This document shows, one piece after another, positions 39,087 to 52,469 of a stretch of DNA of 64,000 bases (position 1 is its first letter; each line of letters opens with the position of its first letter). Source of the DNA: Anisakis pegreffii (taxonomy: Eukaryota > Nematoda > Chromadorea > Rhabditida > Anisakidae); contig JAPYMA010000120.1 of the NCBI GenBank assembly GCA_035041965.1, forward strand, positions 1 to 64,000. The letters run 5' to 3'. Under the pieces are notes generated by a model. It was not told the DNA's origin. It saw nothing but the letters and a program-made list of their open reading frames with translations, and searched no databases. The translations under genes were made by a program, and so were the position numbers.

Positions 39087-42000
39087 TCACATGCTTTCTC
39101 GTTCAACACGATGATGAGGATGATAGCCACCAACATGACGATAGCCACCATGATAGCCACGCTAAAAATGTTCATAAATATTTAAAAGAAAATTTTGAGA
39201 GAATAGAAAATCACAACACGAATTTTTTCCAGCCTATGATATTCTCGCAAAAAAATTTCCAGCTCATGATTTTCTCAATCCTCGGATAAGTAATAATCCA
39301 GAATATTTATTCGAAACAAACCAACCAACCGTGTTTGGAGAGACGTTCACTGCTGCTGACTGATTTCCGTGTCCATTACCACTGTCATTCATTCGCGCAA
39401 TCACAAATGGATGCTCTCCGTTCTCAGCCATTCGCTGTGGTGTAGTGCTGATCGCTGTGGGTGCACCCGCTCTCCCTCCTCGACCGTTCCTATCGCACTT
39501 TTGTCCGTTGCTGTTCAGTCGTTGCCGCTGTCTCACACCAAAACCCCCCACTGAAGACATTCCCCGTCCGGTTGTCGTAAAAATATTGTTGTTTGGCGTT
39601 TGTAGCAGCGGTCTTTGGTTGTCAACACTGGCAGGCGCAGATCTGATAACGAGTTCTTTTGGTCGATTCACTGCGGCCGTGTGTGTTTGTCGCATTGCAT
39701 ACGCTTCTTTTGATGGTGTTGATGGCTGACTAAAATTACCACACTGATGATCCAACAAACAACAAACAAGGCACAACGAAGACTGCAAATGAAAAATCTG
39801 TTGTCGACTTCGACAGACTGCATTTTTAAAAACTATTGAATAATCGTTTCGATGCATTGATTGTGAGAGTTTCGAGCGGTACATTCAGCAAACAAACGTT
39901 CTCAGCTCTGCAATTCCACGATAAAACAGTTCAGATCACACGATGTTAAACAGAGAACGATGTAATAAAAAAAAACTGCATTAACAACCGTCGCCATGGA
40001 ACACATACTTGTTCGTAGTAGTTCCACTTCTCCGTCTGTGACCTTTTTGCTGTGTGAGTGGACAATTTTCGACGAAATGACCGATTTGTTTGCATCGATG
40101 ACAGCAATTGCGAGCCAATGGTGGTCCCGAGTTGACGTGACAAGCCGAGAAGAGATTATTCTGCAATACATCGCACCGCTACAGTTCAGTTTTTATTGTT
40201 CATAACAATCACAAGAAGTTGATTCATAAAATCAGTGAAAATTCTTTATGTTGTTAAAAGATCAACCGAATTCGTCGCGGATGTTCAACATGGAAAACGT
40301 CTTTACTAAAGTGCAAAACTCACAAATTCGATTGACACTGTAAAATATAGATGATTTGATGCACTGAGGCGGCAAATCATAAAATGTGAAAGAAAAGTGC
40401 TCTTCTGCCGTAAATTTGTCTGATGCATAAGTCTCATGAAATGAGTAATTCGCTGGAAAAAGTTCTACGACATACCAAAAACATGTCGATGGTATAATCG
40501 TTAAGTGGTCGTACAGGCAGCCGAATTCGACCGAAATGGTCACGGCTTCGAATGAACGATCGTTGGATGTAGATCATTGCTTAAAGAGAACCATTTTAAC
40601 CATTCTACGAAATGAACATAAAAGCATCACGAATGAATATTTATAAAATTATTTTCCACATCAAATTTCCCTGTATTTGCAATCTGCACGCATACAAAAT
40701 CATCACATGTCATTTTAATGAAATCACTTTCACGTTGAAGCAGGACTGGACTTTAACTAGAGTTAAATACAATTAAGACGAAATCGCGAGCAACCAACTT
40801 CTCAAGTGAACTCCCGATGACAAATTATGTTGCAACTCGAACGGGTCTTCAATTGCTATCGGTCTACCTTGCCATCCTTTATCCAACTTGCTTATTGGCT
40901 CCCTTCTGCGTATCTGTATCACTTCGGACGCAAAATCGAATCGCTGACTGAAGTAATCCAAGAAGCCAAACCACAAATCCGATAAGTTCTGATGGTTTTC
41001 CGTATGCCATTCCTTAAAAGATTCACTCATTCGGTACCGTGACATTGCTACATTGACACTTAAAAATGAACGTTACGAGAACCCCGTTTACTACATACAA
41101 TTTTCACAAACCAACAACGATGAGCAATGCTAAAGGAATGTAGAAGGCAAAATGGACTGTTTTTTGAAGCATCTGAATGAATGTCCTTAAAATTAATAAA
41201 AGTTGTAAAATAAATGAAAAAAATTACGATACCGAATTTTTGGCACTGCAGAAGTACACATCGCAACCGTCCACAATCATCTCTTTTTTCGGACTAATTG
41301 GGGTGTCGATCTGGAATTATACAAAATATGATATTGCTGAAATGAAGCAAATTTATTCCTGTAATCACAACCAAACAAATACGTACGCAATAGTGATTAT
41401 TTGAATTAATTTCGGACGTATCTTCCAAAGAATCAGACATTCAGTGAATTTTCCTCGAAAAGTGTTTTATAGAAACAAACACAGGAAAACGATTCACTAA
41501 CGATAGGAAAGAGGTTAAACTGAGAGATACAAACAAAATGATGGATATGCGAGGCACCTCTTGAAGAAACGGCAGAACAGGCGGCTTGCACCTTTGCAGA
41601 AAGTGTATCAGCATGACGATAATCGAATACGACGAAAGACTGCCCCTGGACGCATCTCCAATCTCACACCTCTTCGCCCATTCCTTCACAAATATGCCCA
41701 GTATTCGAGCACGTTCATCCAGTTCACTGTACGATCGCAACAAACGAGTATTCTCCAATGCGAGTACATTGTACAACGATATACTGCAACGCCACACTTT
41801 CATTCATTTTTCATTACGCACACAATTGTTGTTTGCAACGAAACGTTGCACGAAAATTCACCTTCCACTGACTTTATTTACGATCTGACTTTATCAAACA
41901 ATCAAACATCGCATGGATATACTTTCAATATCAAGCTGAATAATTTTACCTGAATAATGTTCCAATATAAAAGTATCGAAACAACGAAGCAAATCCGATT

Positions 42001-45000
42001 CACTCATAAGTACATACGTGTCGACGATACAAAGAAATGCTCCAGACGAACTCAAAAAAGAATGAAATGAATAGGATCGACCAACTCACTCGGCCTCTAA
42101 ACGGTCGAACATACGACCACACTGCACTTTAACAATCGGCACCTTTGCATTCGTTATCGGCGTAACACCAGCAATACCCGGCATCTGCTTCACCACTTCA
42201 GCCACATCCGTAATCACTTCGCAAGGATCCACCTCCTGAACTTCGACTGTTTTCGAACGAAATAACGAACGAAAATTCACCTCAAAACATTCGAAAATTT
42301 CATCTCAATTGGGCTGAGGTAATAAATAAATAAATAAACAATACGACACAAGCAGTCAAATCCGCTATGCTTCTAAATAAATTTACGAACTCTATCATTT
42401 GTTATCGCCGAATAGCAGTAAATTCCTATGAATCCGTGTCGTCTCGAGAATTTTTATTCATTAAAAAATCCAGCACCACTTCTAAATTCCGATCGCTTTG
42501 AACCGTTCTGACTAAGCATAGATCAAATGTCTTTGTTGAAGACACGACGATTCACGACGAAATAAACAGAAAAGTCGACAAACGAATCCAAACAGAATCA
42601 TTTCGCACACCTCAGAAATAGATTCAGCAGCGAAACGAAGACATATATCGGCATCAGAGCCGATCAGACCGAATCCATTCCCGGCCGAACCGAACAACGA
42701 TAAACGACAATCGTTTCGATAACCATTCATAAGGCATACTTCTAACTGAGAACGAAAGTCTCTCAACAACCTCTCATAATCAGCGTTCATACAAAGTCGT
42801 CCTGAAATCAGTTAACTCTAAATGATAACTCGCCAAAGAAAACAAAAAAATCCCTCAAATTTGTCAATTTAAGTCTCACTGTGCACATAACTTTTGTTTA
42901 CATCTGAATGACGCCATTTTTATTGTTGAAAGCAGATGAATTTTGGTGAAGAGAACACATTCAAAGGCATCAAAAATGGGTTTTTGATGAAAACTGACTA
43001 TAAACGGTTCGAAGTAGCACGTCGACGAGGTCTTTCTGCTTTTTGTCCATCGGTCGAATCGGCACAACTTTCGGCAGTTGGAGCTCTGGACACGCGTCGA
43101 TCAGATGCCCACTCAAACCACAACTTGTACATCGAATTCTTGGTTTCTGAATGCATTCCAAACTTCTTTTTGTGAGCATCACAAAACAATAATATTGAAG
43201 ATAATAACATTTATTCTGTAGTTACTGTTTAATCACCTGAGACAGAAAAACAATCAGACAATGTAGCATCATGAGTATCACATGATGATATTTTGAGATA
43301 ATGAATAAAACAAAAACATATTTAATCTATACCAAATCTCCGACTAATGTTTGAAGGCACCATTCAAAGAGAAGATCATCTTTACGCAGTTTATGCCATA
43401 TTTCTTGCACCATCTCCTCGCTTATATCAGCAATGAGCAAACCAAATTCAGTTGCTTCTCCTGCCTCTTTACTGGATGGTTGAACTTTCTAAAGAAATAA
43501 CAAAACACTGATCGCGAACAATTATCAACGGATTTTCTTTAACGACAACGACAAACTAAACGACAAAGCATCATTCTATCTCAAGTTCACCTAAGCTTTG
43601 AAAAAATACACTTATCTAATGTTCCTACCAATTTTAAGGCTTACGATTGCTCGATGGCCCATCATATTTCAAAACGTCAACAATGCAGCAAAACTGCATT
43701 TGACGCGATTTTAAGCGGATTTCAAATACATGACAAAAATAATAGATTACACTAAAAAGTGATCGCGCTCATAAGAACGAACCTTACTCTCAGTGTTAAC
43801 AGTATTCTCCTGAGTGCCAGCACTGGATTCAGTTGAAACCGTATTGATGGCAGTTTCCTGAGTGCCAGCGCTAGATTCAGTTAAGCCATTATCAGGGCTG
43901 CTCACTTCTTCAGCTGGAGAAACAACATCGTTCTCGGTGGTTACGCTTCCAAGTGACCAAGAACAATACAACCCTATCTCTTCCAGTCTCTGAAAACAAC
44001 ATCACTGCCAATGCATCCACTTGAGAATGACGATTACGATGCACGGACAAAGTGAATAAAATGAATGGAAACGATGTAGATGAATGAACCTCTTTCGGAA
44101 CGAAATCATGATTCGCGTTTTCGCTTAGTTTCATCAGCATTCTACGACTATAACAACGATTTTGAACGTCACAATCCGGAGTTGCTCCATCCGCTGATAA
44201 ATCTTTTGACGCTACTTCAACATCAACGCCCTTCTCAGTGCTCATGTCGACGCTCTTCTGCAACTTTAACAAAATTTCAAGCGAATGATTGACCGATCGA
44301 TTTAATCAATCAAAGCCAACACTAAAATTCTGGGACATCACAGCCCATTTGCTTCGACTACTGATGATTACGATGAACCGATTCGAAAGCTGTTGATTAC
44401 GATGCGTTATGCTATGATAATTTCCATTTACCCGCTATTGTATCTCGGAGCTACTTTCACCCTATCCAAGTTTCTCGAGAATGAGAGATGGTCGCCGAAT
44501 GAAACCAACCAAATTATTTCGTGACGAAACAACAAACCTCAGTTTCAGGGATTTGTCCGTTGAGTATGTGATGCATTTGAGCACTACCCGGGTCAAAGAT
44601 GCTGTTATCAGCGATCTGCTTTCTTGAATCGTTGCTGCTTTCGCTCTCAGCATTTCGCTGACAACACTGCAGATTCAGTTTTGATAACTCCTGGAAGCCG
44701 TCTAACGATTACGACTGATATATACCTCGATGGAAAATCTCAACAAAATCCACATATAAACTTTCATAACTCACTGAGATTCAGTTTGAAGAAATATAAG
44801 GTGAATTCAGTGTCAGTACTGATTAATAATGACAATACGATCAAAAAGCAACTAAAGGATGCACGAACGCGAGAGATCACATACCTTCACAGGGTTACCA
44901 ACACTCTCAACGACACATTTGGTCGAGGAGGCATTCCCGTCTCTTCCAATAACAATGCGTTCATTAACAAAACGTGAACCTTTCTCTTCAACGCAAGAGA

Positions 45001-48000
45001 ATGACTCCTTTGACTGCATTTCATTTCTACAGTTCACCAACTGAGTGTCTGTATCGTTCCACATATCACTATCTGCATAAGAACATTGATTGATACAAAC
45101 ATTAATATTTATAAATAATGATAAAATACCAGTTATAATAATGCTAATACATAATGTAAATAAAATCAGCAATAAAAACTACTATAGTGATTAAGTGGAT
45201 GAGTTTACCGTCTTGGCAATTTGTGCAATCAACATCCAACGAAGTACCACGTTCGAATTTGTCCTTATTCGGTTGCCTGTTATCGAAAACTGTTTCAGTT
45301 GCGGTTGTCTCCTGACAACTCGATTCAATGCTTGCATTATTCACTCTTTTCGTTGACATTTTTGTGTTTATCGCACTTTTCTTTTTTGTCTAAAAATACA
45401 TCGGAATAAATTCCCTACTGCATTAAATCACAATAGAAGTGAGCATCCTCGATGTAAATTTATTGTCATTTCCGACATTATTAAATGAATATATATCACT
45501 TGCAAGTGCTCTTTAGTGGTGACTGTACTGACATATTATTGAACACTTTTGATCACAGCAACTTTATCGAAAGGACAACGACGAGTCGATACACACAAAG
45601 CATTACTCCAAGCTTATCATGCATCGACATCACTGTTATTTTGCTACGATTCACCAATGCAACAGAATTTATTGTGGTAAGTGGAAACCTTTTTCGGCGT
45701 TGAGGTGGTGGACGCTTCGAGCATATAAATTCGATATGAAATAAGTGGTCCTTCGAGCGTTCGAGGTATCCAAAAATATAAGAAAGTCGTGTAGAAGCAA
45801 TTCAAAAAGTACTCAACGAAATACTGCGATGGTTGCATAATGCGTTTGGGTGAGAATGGATCTGAAAATTCTTATATTTTATCCATACAAAATAAAATGA
45901 TACAAAAAAACAGCTTATTGAGAAATTCACGCAAAATTCAATTTCCATTTTACGAATTGTGATGTGATCACCATTCGCACTCTCAACACCATCAATATAT
46001 AACCTTCAATCGCAATTCGTTTGCAGTTGAAATGACCCATATCCTTCGGACGTTCATCATCGTCGCCACTATCACGAAATCGTATCTGCACAAGACGTTT
46101 GGTCGAATGCTCCAGAACGTAATATCGGAATAAGCCAACCCATAAACGAGGTATATCCCATTCTCGATTCCATTTCTCTATTTCCCACACCTTCAACAAT
46201 ACACATTCAACTATTAATCTCTCCATAAATTAATCTCGCCAATTGACTCAAAATCGCGACCAAATAGTGAATACAAACGATTAATTAGCAGAATTCCGAA
46301 ACGAATTAACATCGCAAACAGTCAATCAGAATGTCAATTCAAACTTAAAATCTAATACAAGATCACTCAACCAAAATCCAATAATTCATATTTTTCTGAG
46401 CAATTTATATAACTGAATCGATTGCAAAACCAAGCAAAGCAAATAGCAACAACGCAAATCCGAAAAGTTCACCATTTGCTGCTCATCAATCTCTTCTTCT
46501 ACGTTACTACCAACAGCGATTGCATTCGTTTCCGTTTCATCTTTTTTTGGCATCATCTGAAAGAGGAACGTAAATATTGAAATATTAGCTGAATGTTCAA
46601 AGTTAACAGAAAACAAAAAATTCTGAATAGGACTGCTAAATGAATGGGACATTTTTTCGAATGTTGACTGGAACAGCAACAACAGTAATAATAATATATC
46701 AATGAGAATAACGGAGGCGATAGTAATAAACAAGATCACAAAAAAGATAATGGTAATAATAACACTGAAAGTCATACGAATAAAAATTGTAACTATCCAA
46801 TGAGTGAAATTACCTCATCTAGGAATGGCAATAACTGTTTTGTTTGCAAGTAATGAATCAGCATTAAATAAAACGCTTTCTTTGGTAATCCACCCAATGC
46901 AGTTACGTTCAATGAGCATGTCTGAAAAATTATCATTGTCCAGTTTGCAAAAAATTATGTATTTTGAGAACTTAACTACGAATTCGAGCGTTCTCGAAAT
47001 CCCACATGATGGAATAGTTGCTCTTATCTTTAGCCATTTGGCTAATGATAACAAAAACGATAATAAAAACCATTACAGTAAAACAAATCAATAATAATAA
47101 TAACAAAAATAATAATAACATTAATAATAATAATAATAATCAAACGTTAACAATCCACAACAAAACAAACCTGAGCCCAGCATTGGAACAATCGTGACAA
47201 CTTCAAAAAAGATTCAATCCTCGCATAAACTGCAATCAGTTTCCACGTCTTCACATAACGTGTCGCCGAAATCGCCACCTTAACGCTCTTCAGTTGACAT
47301 TCATCGTTTTGCTGCACGGCATTCAAACAAAATAATATTGTCGGAAATTCACACTTCAGATCGGTCGTTACATCCGATATTCTCCAACGTTCTGAAAACG
47401 AATAAATGAATACTCCTCACCAACCCACCACGTATAAAAGATTAATCACTGCCAATCAATCGATATAATTAAACTGATCCTTCAGTCTGATTGATTGCTC
47501 CCAACAAACAATCGTTTTCTGTGAATCAACTAACTATAAGATTTATACATTGCTCTGCCAAGCTCACTCTACTAATACCCCATTTGGATTTATCAAAAGT
47601 GGGCAATTGGATGCTAAACGAAAAAGAACCGACCAAGAGAACGAGAAGCGAGTGACTCGCAGACTCGTTGAACGATCTGTCCTGGAGTCAACTTCTCGGG
47701 ACATTTCAGGGAAAAATTCACATCGCTTCCGATGTGAGCACCGCGCACCAAATACGAACCATATAGAGTCAATGAGCAATCTGCAATTTAAAAAAAACAT
47801 TAAGGAATACATCAAATTCGCTGATCCGTTCAACAATTTATAATTTTCGCATTCATTTCACGAGAAAAGTGAATAAAAATTGATAGTTTAGTTGTCGTTA
47901 AGCAATTACGTTATGTACGTTGCTGAGAGACAGAATGACATCGTGTGGTGAATAAGTTGAAGTGCACAGGTATTACTGCTTATCGCTTAATCGAATGGAA

Positions 48001-51000
48001 GACTTCAGATTATCATTCTTATATTACTATCACATTTTGTGCACCAGTTAAGGAATACGAGCATATCTGTTGAATGCAGTCACGATATAAAACCAAGAAA
48101 TCACTCATATCACAAGACGACTAGCCTTGATGAACGTCAATTTTGAAGATTCGTTCGAGTGCATCAATCAGTTGCTCACAGTCGTCGTAGGTTCGGCGTT
48201 CAACTTCAGTCTCTTCGAGCGTTCTCATCAACAAATCGCTGATGCTTTGTAAGTGTGCATCACAAGGTGTTGGCAGATTGGACAACTTGCTCAACATGGC
48301 ATTTCGCTGCAATCAACGAGTTGATGTACAAGCAACTGACTGATCCAAATTCTGCTGCACACACACAAACATGAGACAGATCACCAACTCGCGTTCATCA
48401 CCCATTTCTGTCAACTGATTTTTAGAGACAATGAAGCCGCCGCGCTGACAAAAAAGTGACAATTTCTCTGTTGGCTTTAAAAAATACAGCTGCTGAATGT
48501 TTAAGTTAAATTTCGAATCTCAGAAACGCAATCCAACTGTTATCGCTGCCTGATTCATAGCAAACTCGCTATGTCCTTCAAAACGAACGAATATCCATCA
48601 CATTCATAGTTGAGTTCATCCGTGTAATCTCTTCTCGATAGTTTCAGTAATCACCAAAACGATGAAATAATCATCGAAAAGCGATAGCATTATTGAGCTC
48701 TTCTTGACAAAACTTCAACTCAATGATAATGTCAAAGAAGCTGCCATAACGTGACGAGGACTCTCATTATTCTTCAAAAAATAAACATTCGCGATGAATT
48801 ATCATAAGCAATTCTTCAAGAAAAACAATGGATGAACCTGTTCAATTTGTTGATGTTCTTTAGATTCGATATGTGTGATCGCATGACTCACTGAATTGAT
48901 GTGAAAATGACAAAGATTGCAATAGTAGACTGCACGTGTGAAACGGGTTGATTTCTTCTTCAACGGCTCTATACGGCGCTTCGCCAAATATTCCAATGAG
49001 CATTCACTCACTTCGTACGGTTGCTTCTCATCTGAAAATCGTTACTTGCATAATCACCGTTCAACTCCCACTTCATTTCAGTCAAAACCTTCCTAATAAT
49101 CAGTTCATAAAGCCACCAACAATCACAACCGTTGATCCGAAAGCCTATCAGCGTAAGAGCACTCGACTAGTGGAGAAATAAAAAATTGAATTGAACGTCG
49201 CATTTGAAATATCATATGTGCACTATCTGATACGTTTCGTGGATAAATTCAATTGTGACAATTGTCACCGTTTCGTTAACAGTTTTCCACTTTATTGCGA
49301 AACAAATTCTATCAAAACAAACAATCAATCAATCACCTGAAATGTACGAATCCGCGGAGACTTTTTCGAGTCTCTTCGCTGTCTCAAACAAAGCTTTTTT
49401 GATGGCCGATTTCGATGAATTCGATGAAATTACCGCCGAATCACAAATTCGAAACGAATTTCGCGATATTCGTTCAGGATTCTCCTTCGCACCATTACAC
49501 ACGTAAACAGTCACATGCAAATAATCCTTCTCTGGATTCTTTTCGATGAGGACCTAAACACAACAATATTATACATCACCGACCAAGATTAGCCCATTCA
49601 TAATAAGCCATATACTAAACATTATTCACTACTATTACATCAACAAGTTATTCAAATCAGCTGTAGAGATATGACTAAGTCTATGGACACTAGTTAAATG
49701 TATTCCCTTAAATCATTGATCTTTGCTCTGAATAACCAAAACGTATCGCATATCCATGTCCGGATTGCGCGGCTAAGAATCGACTAAAGTATTTCGGTTA
49801 GCAAATAAAGCACTATTGTTAAGTTGTTCTGTTGCTCCGATTTTCATAAACACTCTACAATACCACGATAAATTAATTATGCAAATATAATTTCACTAAC
49901 AAATGTTAATAACAACAATATTACTAGTAGTAATATTCAGTAATAACAACAACTGAACCAGTGTCGCAGTGAACGAACACAAATCGGTTCACCTCAAACC
50001 TACAGATATTTGTTGACTCCTAAAACGGATGAAAATTAAATGAAAAAATATTTCGCTTCAAAACGTTCACCTCTAAGGTATTGTCCTGTAAATATTGCGA
50101 TTTGTTGAACTCACTCTCATTCAACTCGAAATCATTCAACGCTGATTCATCAAGGACAAAGCCAGGTTTCTTCGGTGGCGTGTCGTGCCCCTTAAAAACT
50201 TCACTATTTATTCAAATCAGTCACAGAATTTCAATACTTTGTAAGCAAAAATCTTTCAGGAATTTTATGCGAAACAGTCAAAATAAGAGCTACACAACAC
50301 GAGCTAACATAATTTCAGCAAAGAAGCTTTTTGAACTCCGATGATAAACTAAGCGATAGTACACATATACATATGACTCAAATAACCAAATGACTAAAAG
50401 CAATGCCTCGTTTTGCGCACTGAACAGCAAACTTATTATAGCAAGATCGAAAACAATCCCTTACCAGAGTCGGAACAACAACAGGAGTTGACTGCTGTTG
50501 ATCATCACATTCATCATTTTTCACAGAGATGATCAGCTGATTGAGTTCTCCAACAATTTTGCTGATCTGCAACACAGCTTATCTTCGCTTTCATTTCGAT
50601 ACACCGAATGAGACAATGAACAACAAAGAGATAATTTGATGGTAAATTCAAATTCACTGAACGAACAAAATTTTGAACATTATTTAGCACAATTATATCG
50701 AACGCTTTTGAAGGATGAATTTCTTCAAAGCAATTGTTTTGCAGTCCACCACTATCACTGATATTATTCTTTAATTCATCAAATTACCTTTCATTCCGCT
50801 TCAACATTCTATTCAACTTATCAGCAAGCAAAACGATCAAAAATTAGAAACGATTCCACTGATCCATTCCAAATCAAAATGACATAAATGATGATCATTT
50901 ACCTGCGGTGGTCGTTTGTTCTCAGAGGTATCTGTGCAATCGTCCTTCGCTTCCCAGCGATCGCCATCCCCATCATTAGCATCATCTTCATCTGGCAGTG

Positions 51001-52469
51001 GTATGCTAGCACATAAATCCTCCAACTGAGCGCTACTTATTCGCTCATCCAAAAGCGAACTCTCTCCCCACTCATCCACATCCTCCGAACGAACACCTTC
51101 TGCACGGTCTTTCTTTGGTACTGCCTTAACTGTCCAATCGTCTTGCACAACATATTCCATATCATCTCCAATTTCCTGAATATCACACAATAAATTCTCA
51201 TGCTTCAATTATAAAACGACTATTCAGTCCCGTACCGTTTCATTGAATGATTTCATCGATATCATTTGAACTTCATTTCATTTTGATTCCAATATGATAT
51301 CGACCAATTTTACCCAAATTTATGTTAATCATATCCCATTTCAAACAGTTCAGTTTAACGGCGAACACTCATATCTATGCTATAAAATCATACAACGTTC
51401 GATGAACAACCTCTTGTGGAAATTGACAATTCGCTTCGACATTCAGTTGAGAACTCTTCGATACATCCTTCTTCCTGTAACGTCTTCGACGACGATGTTT
51501 TCCCGCTTTAGTTATCTGACTTGCACCACTTTCTGGATGTTGTACATCTTCCAGATTTGATGTCAATTGATCAATTTGAGCATTCCGATCTTCTTTAGTT
51601 TGAGAGTGGTCGTTTGCGGTGACATCCTCATAATTACCCATTCCTTCCACAGTTTCAGACTGCTGAAATGTAAAGGCTCAGTTATCGCGGTGTTATGAAT
51701 TATTTGTTATTTTTATCATTTCAATCGATATAATTATCGATATTTCAAATACAACCATTATTCTCACTATTCTATTATGTCAACACGGTAAATGAGTTGA
51801 AATAAGGCACTGAGAGAAATATTAAAAATGTGAATATTTTCACTTAATATGACCGCTGATTCCAGGAGGGAAGTCGAAACGCGAGCGATCGAACGAGATT
51901 CGTGAAACTAACCGGTTGCGATGTTTCTAGTTGAATCGGCAATGAACTGGTACGTCTTCGATGACGATGTTTCATCGCTTTAGTTCCCTGACTTGCACCA
52001 CTTTCTGGATGTTGTACATCTTCCAGATTTAATGTCAATTGATCAATTTTAGCATTCCGATCTTCTTTAGTTTGAGAGTGGTCGTGTGCAGTGATATCCT
52101 CATATTTACCCATTCCTTCTACAGTTTTAGACTGCTGAAATGTAAGGATCCAGTTATCGTGGTATTATGAATCATTAATTATAACTTCCTATGACACTGC
52201 TGCTGATTCTTACAGTATTTAATTTCATCACCATCACCATTCTAATTGCACTGGACTGAACACATTACTGTATCGCATAATCATTTCCACACAAAACCAA
52301 ACAGCAAACGACTGATTATTTTCACTAAAAACAGCGACTGACTCGAGCAGTTAATTCGAAACGTGAGTAATCGAATGAGATTCGGAAAACCAACCGATTG
52401 CGATGCTTGCAGTTGAATCGACAACGAACTTGCACCACGATCCGATGAACTGCCCCTAGCGCGATCCAT
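39087..52469 (-). CDS. Terminal uridylyltransferase of the TUT4/TUT7 (ZCCHC11/ZCCHC6) type
   Basis: Thirty-one exons close in frame to 1772 residues. Exon starts on the minus strand: 52469, 52134, 51662, 51175, 50566, 50190, 49553, 49031, 48306, 47780, 47391, 46921, 46556, 46190, 45861, 45389, 45072, 44666, 44257, 43989, 43488, 43146, 42801, 42235, 41783, 41310, 41012, 40579, 40160, 39729, 39161. Domains: C2H2 finger (C458, C461, H474, H480); a degenerate first nucleotidyltransferase (546-852; GS present, second Asp replaced by Asn567) with its PAP-associated part; an acidic linker; CCHC knuckle 1201-1214; the active transferase with FGSAGNGFG, D1294, D1296 and D1357, GDASRGSLSSY and IAIEDPFELQHNL; CCHC knuckle 1584-1597; a Gly/Tyr/His-rich end. 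Known relatives add U tails to pre-let-7 and to deadenylated mRNAs. The inactive first module is the usual binding module for LIN28-bound RNA. Several small exons, and exons 9, 14 and 31, are the least certain. Confidence 0.93.
42321..42338. repeat. (AAAT)n microsatellite in a TUT intron
   Basis: About four and a half units of AAAT in the intron between exons 23 and 24. Confidence 0.75.
47083..47142. repeat. (AAT)n-rich tract in a TUT intron
   Basis: Imperfect AAT/AAC triplets between exons 11 and 12 of the TUT gene. Confidence 0.75.
51411..51662 (-). repeat. Tandem exon duplication, downstream copy (TUT exon 3)
   Basis: Exon 3 starts after the same CATTTCAG acceptor as exon 2 and shares most of its sequence: QSxTVEGMG, then DHSQTKEDRNA, DQLTxNLEDVQHPESGASQ and a basic run. 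It differs at its 3' end, where it reads on to a different donor. Confidence 0.85.
51913..52134 (-). repeat. Tandem exon duplication, upstream copy (TUT exon 2)
   Basis: Exon 2 resembles exon 3 over about 60 codons. Its last codons (SSLPIQLETSQP) and the following intron resemble the end of exon 1 (SSLSIQLQASQS) and its intron. The duplicated unit is therefore about 475 bp and covers intron plus exon, repeated head to tail. Confidence 0.85.

Noticed and set aside
26889..39087. MOCS2A, HIRA and TUT as a nematode operon
   Set aside because: All are on the minus strand, but gaps are 1.5-2 kb and I found no spliced-leader acceptor or short intercistronic spacing.
39369..39729. Plus-strand frames of 61 and 94 codons
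   Set aside because: Complementary to TUT exon 30, whose phase fits the flanking exons.
41561..41953. Plus-strand frames of 100 and 130 codons
   Set aside because: Shadows of TUT exon 25, which encodes the conserved GDASRGSLSSY motif on the minus strand.
47550..47843. 97-codon plus-strand frame with charged residues
   Set aside because: Antisense of TUT exon 10, whose minus-strand frame matches the nucleotidyltransferase fold.
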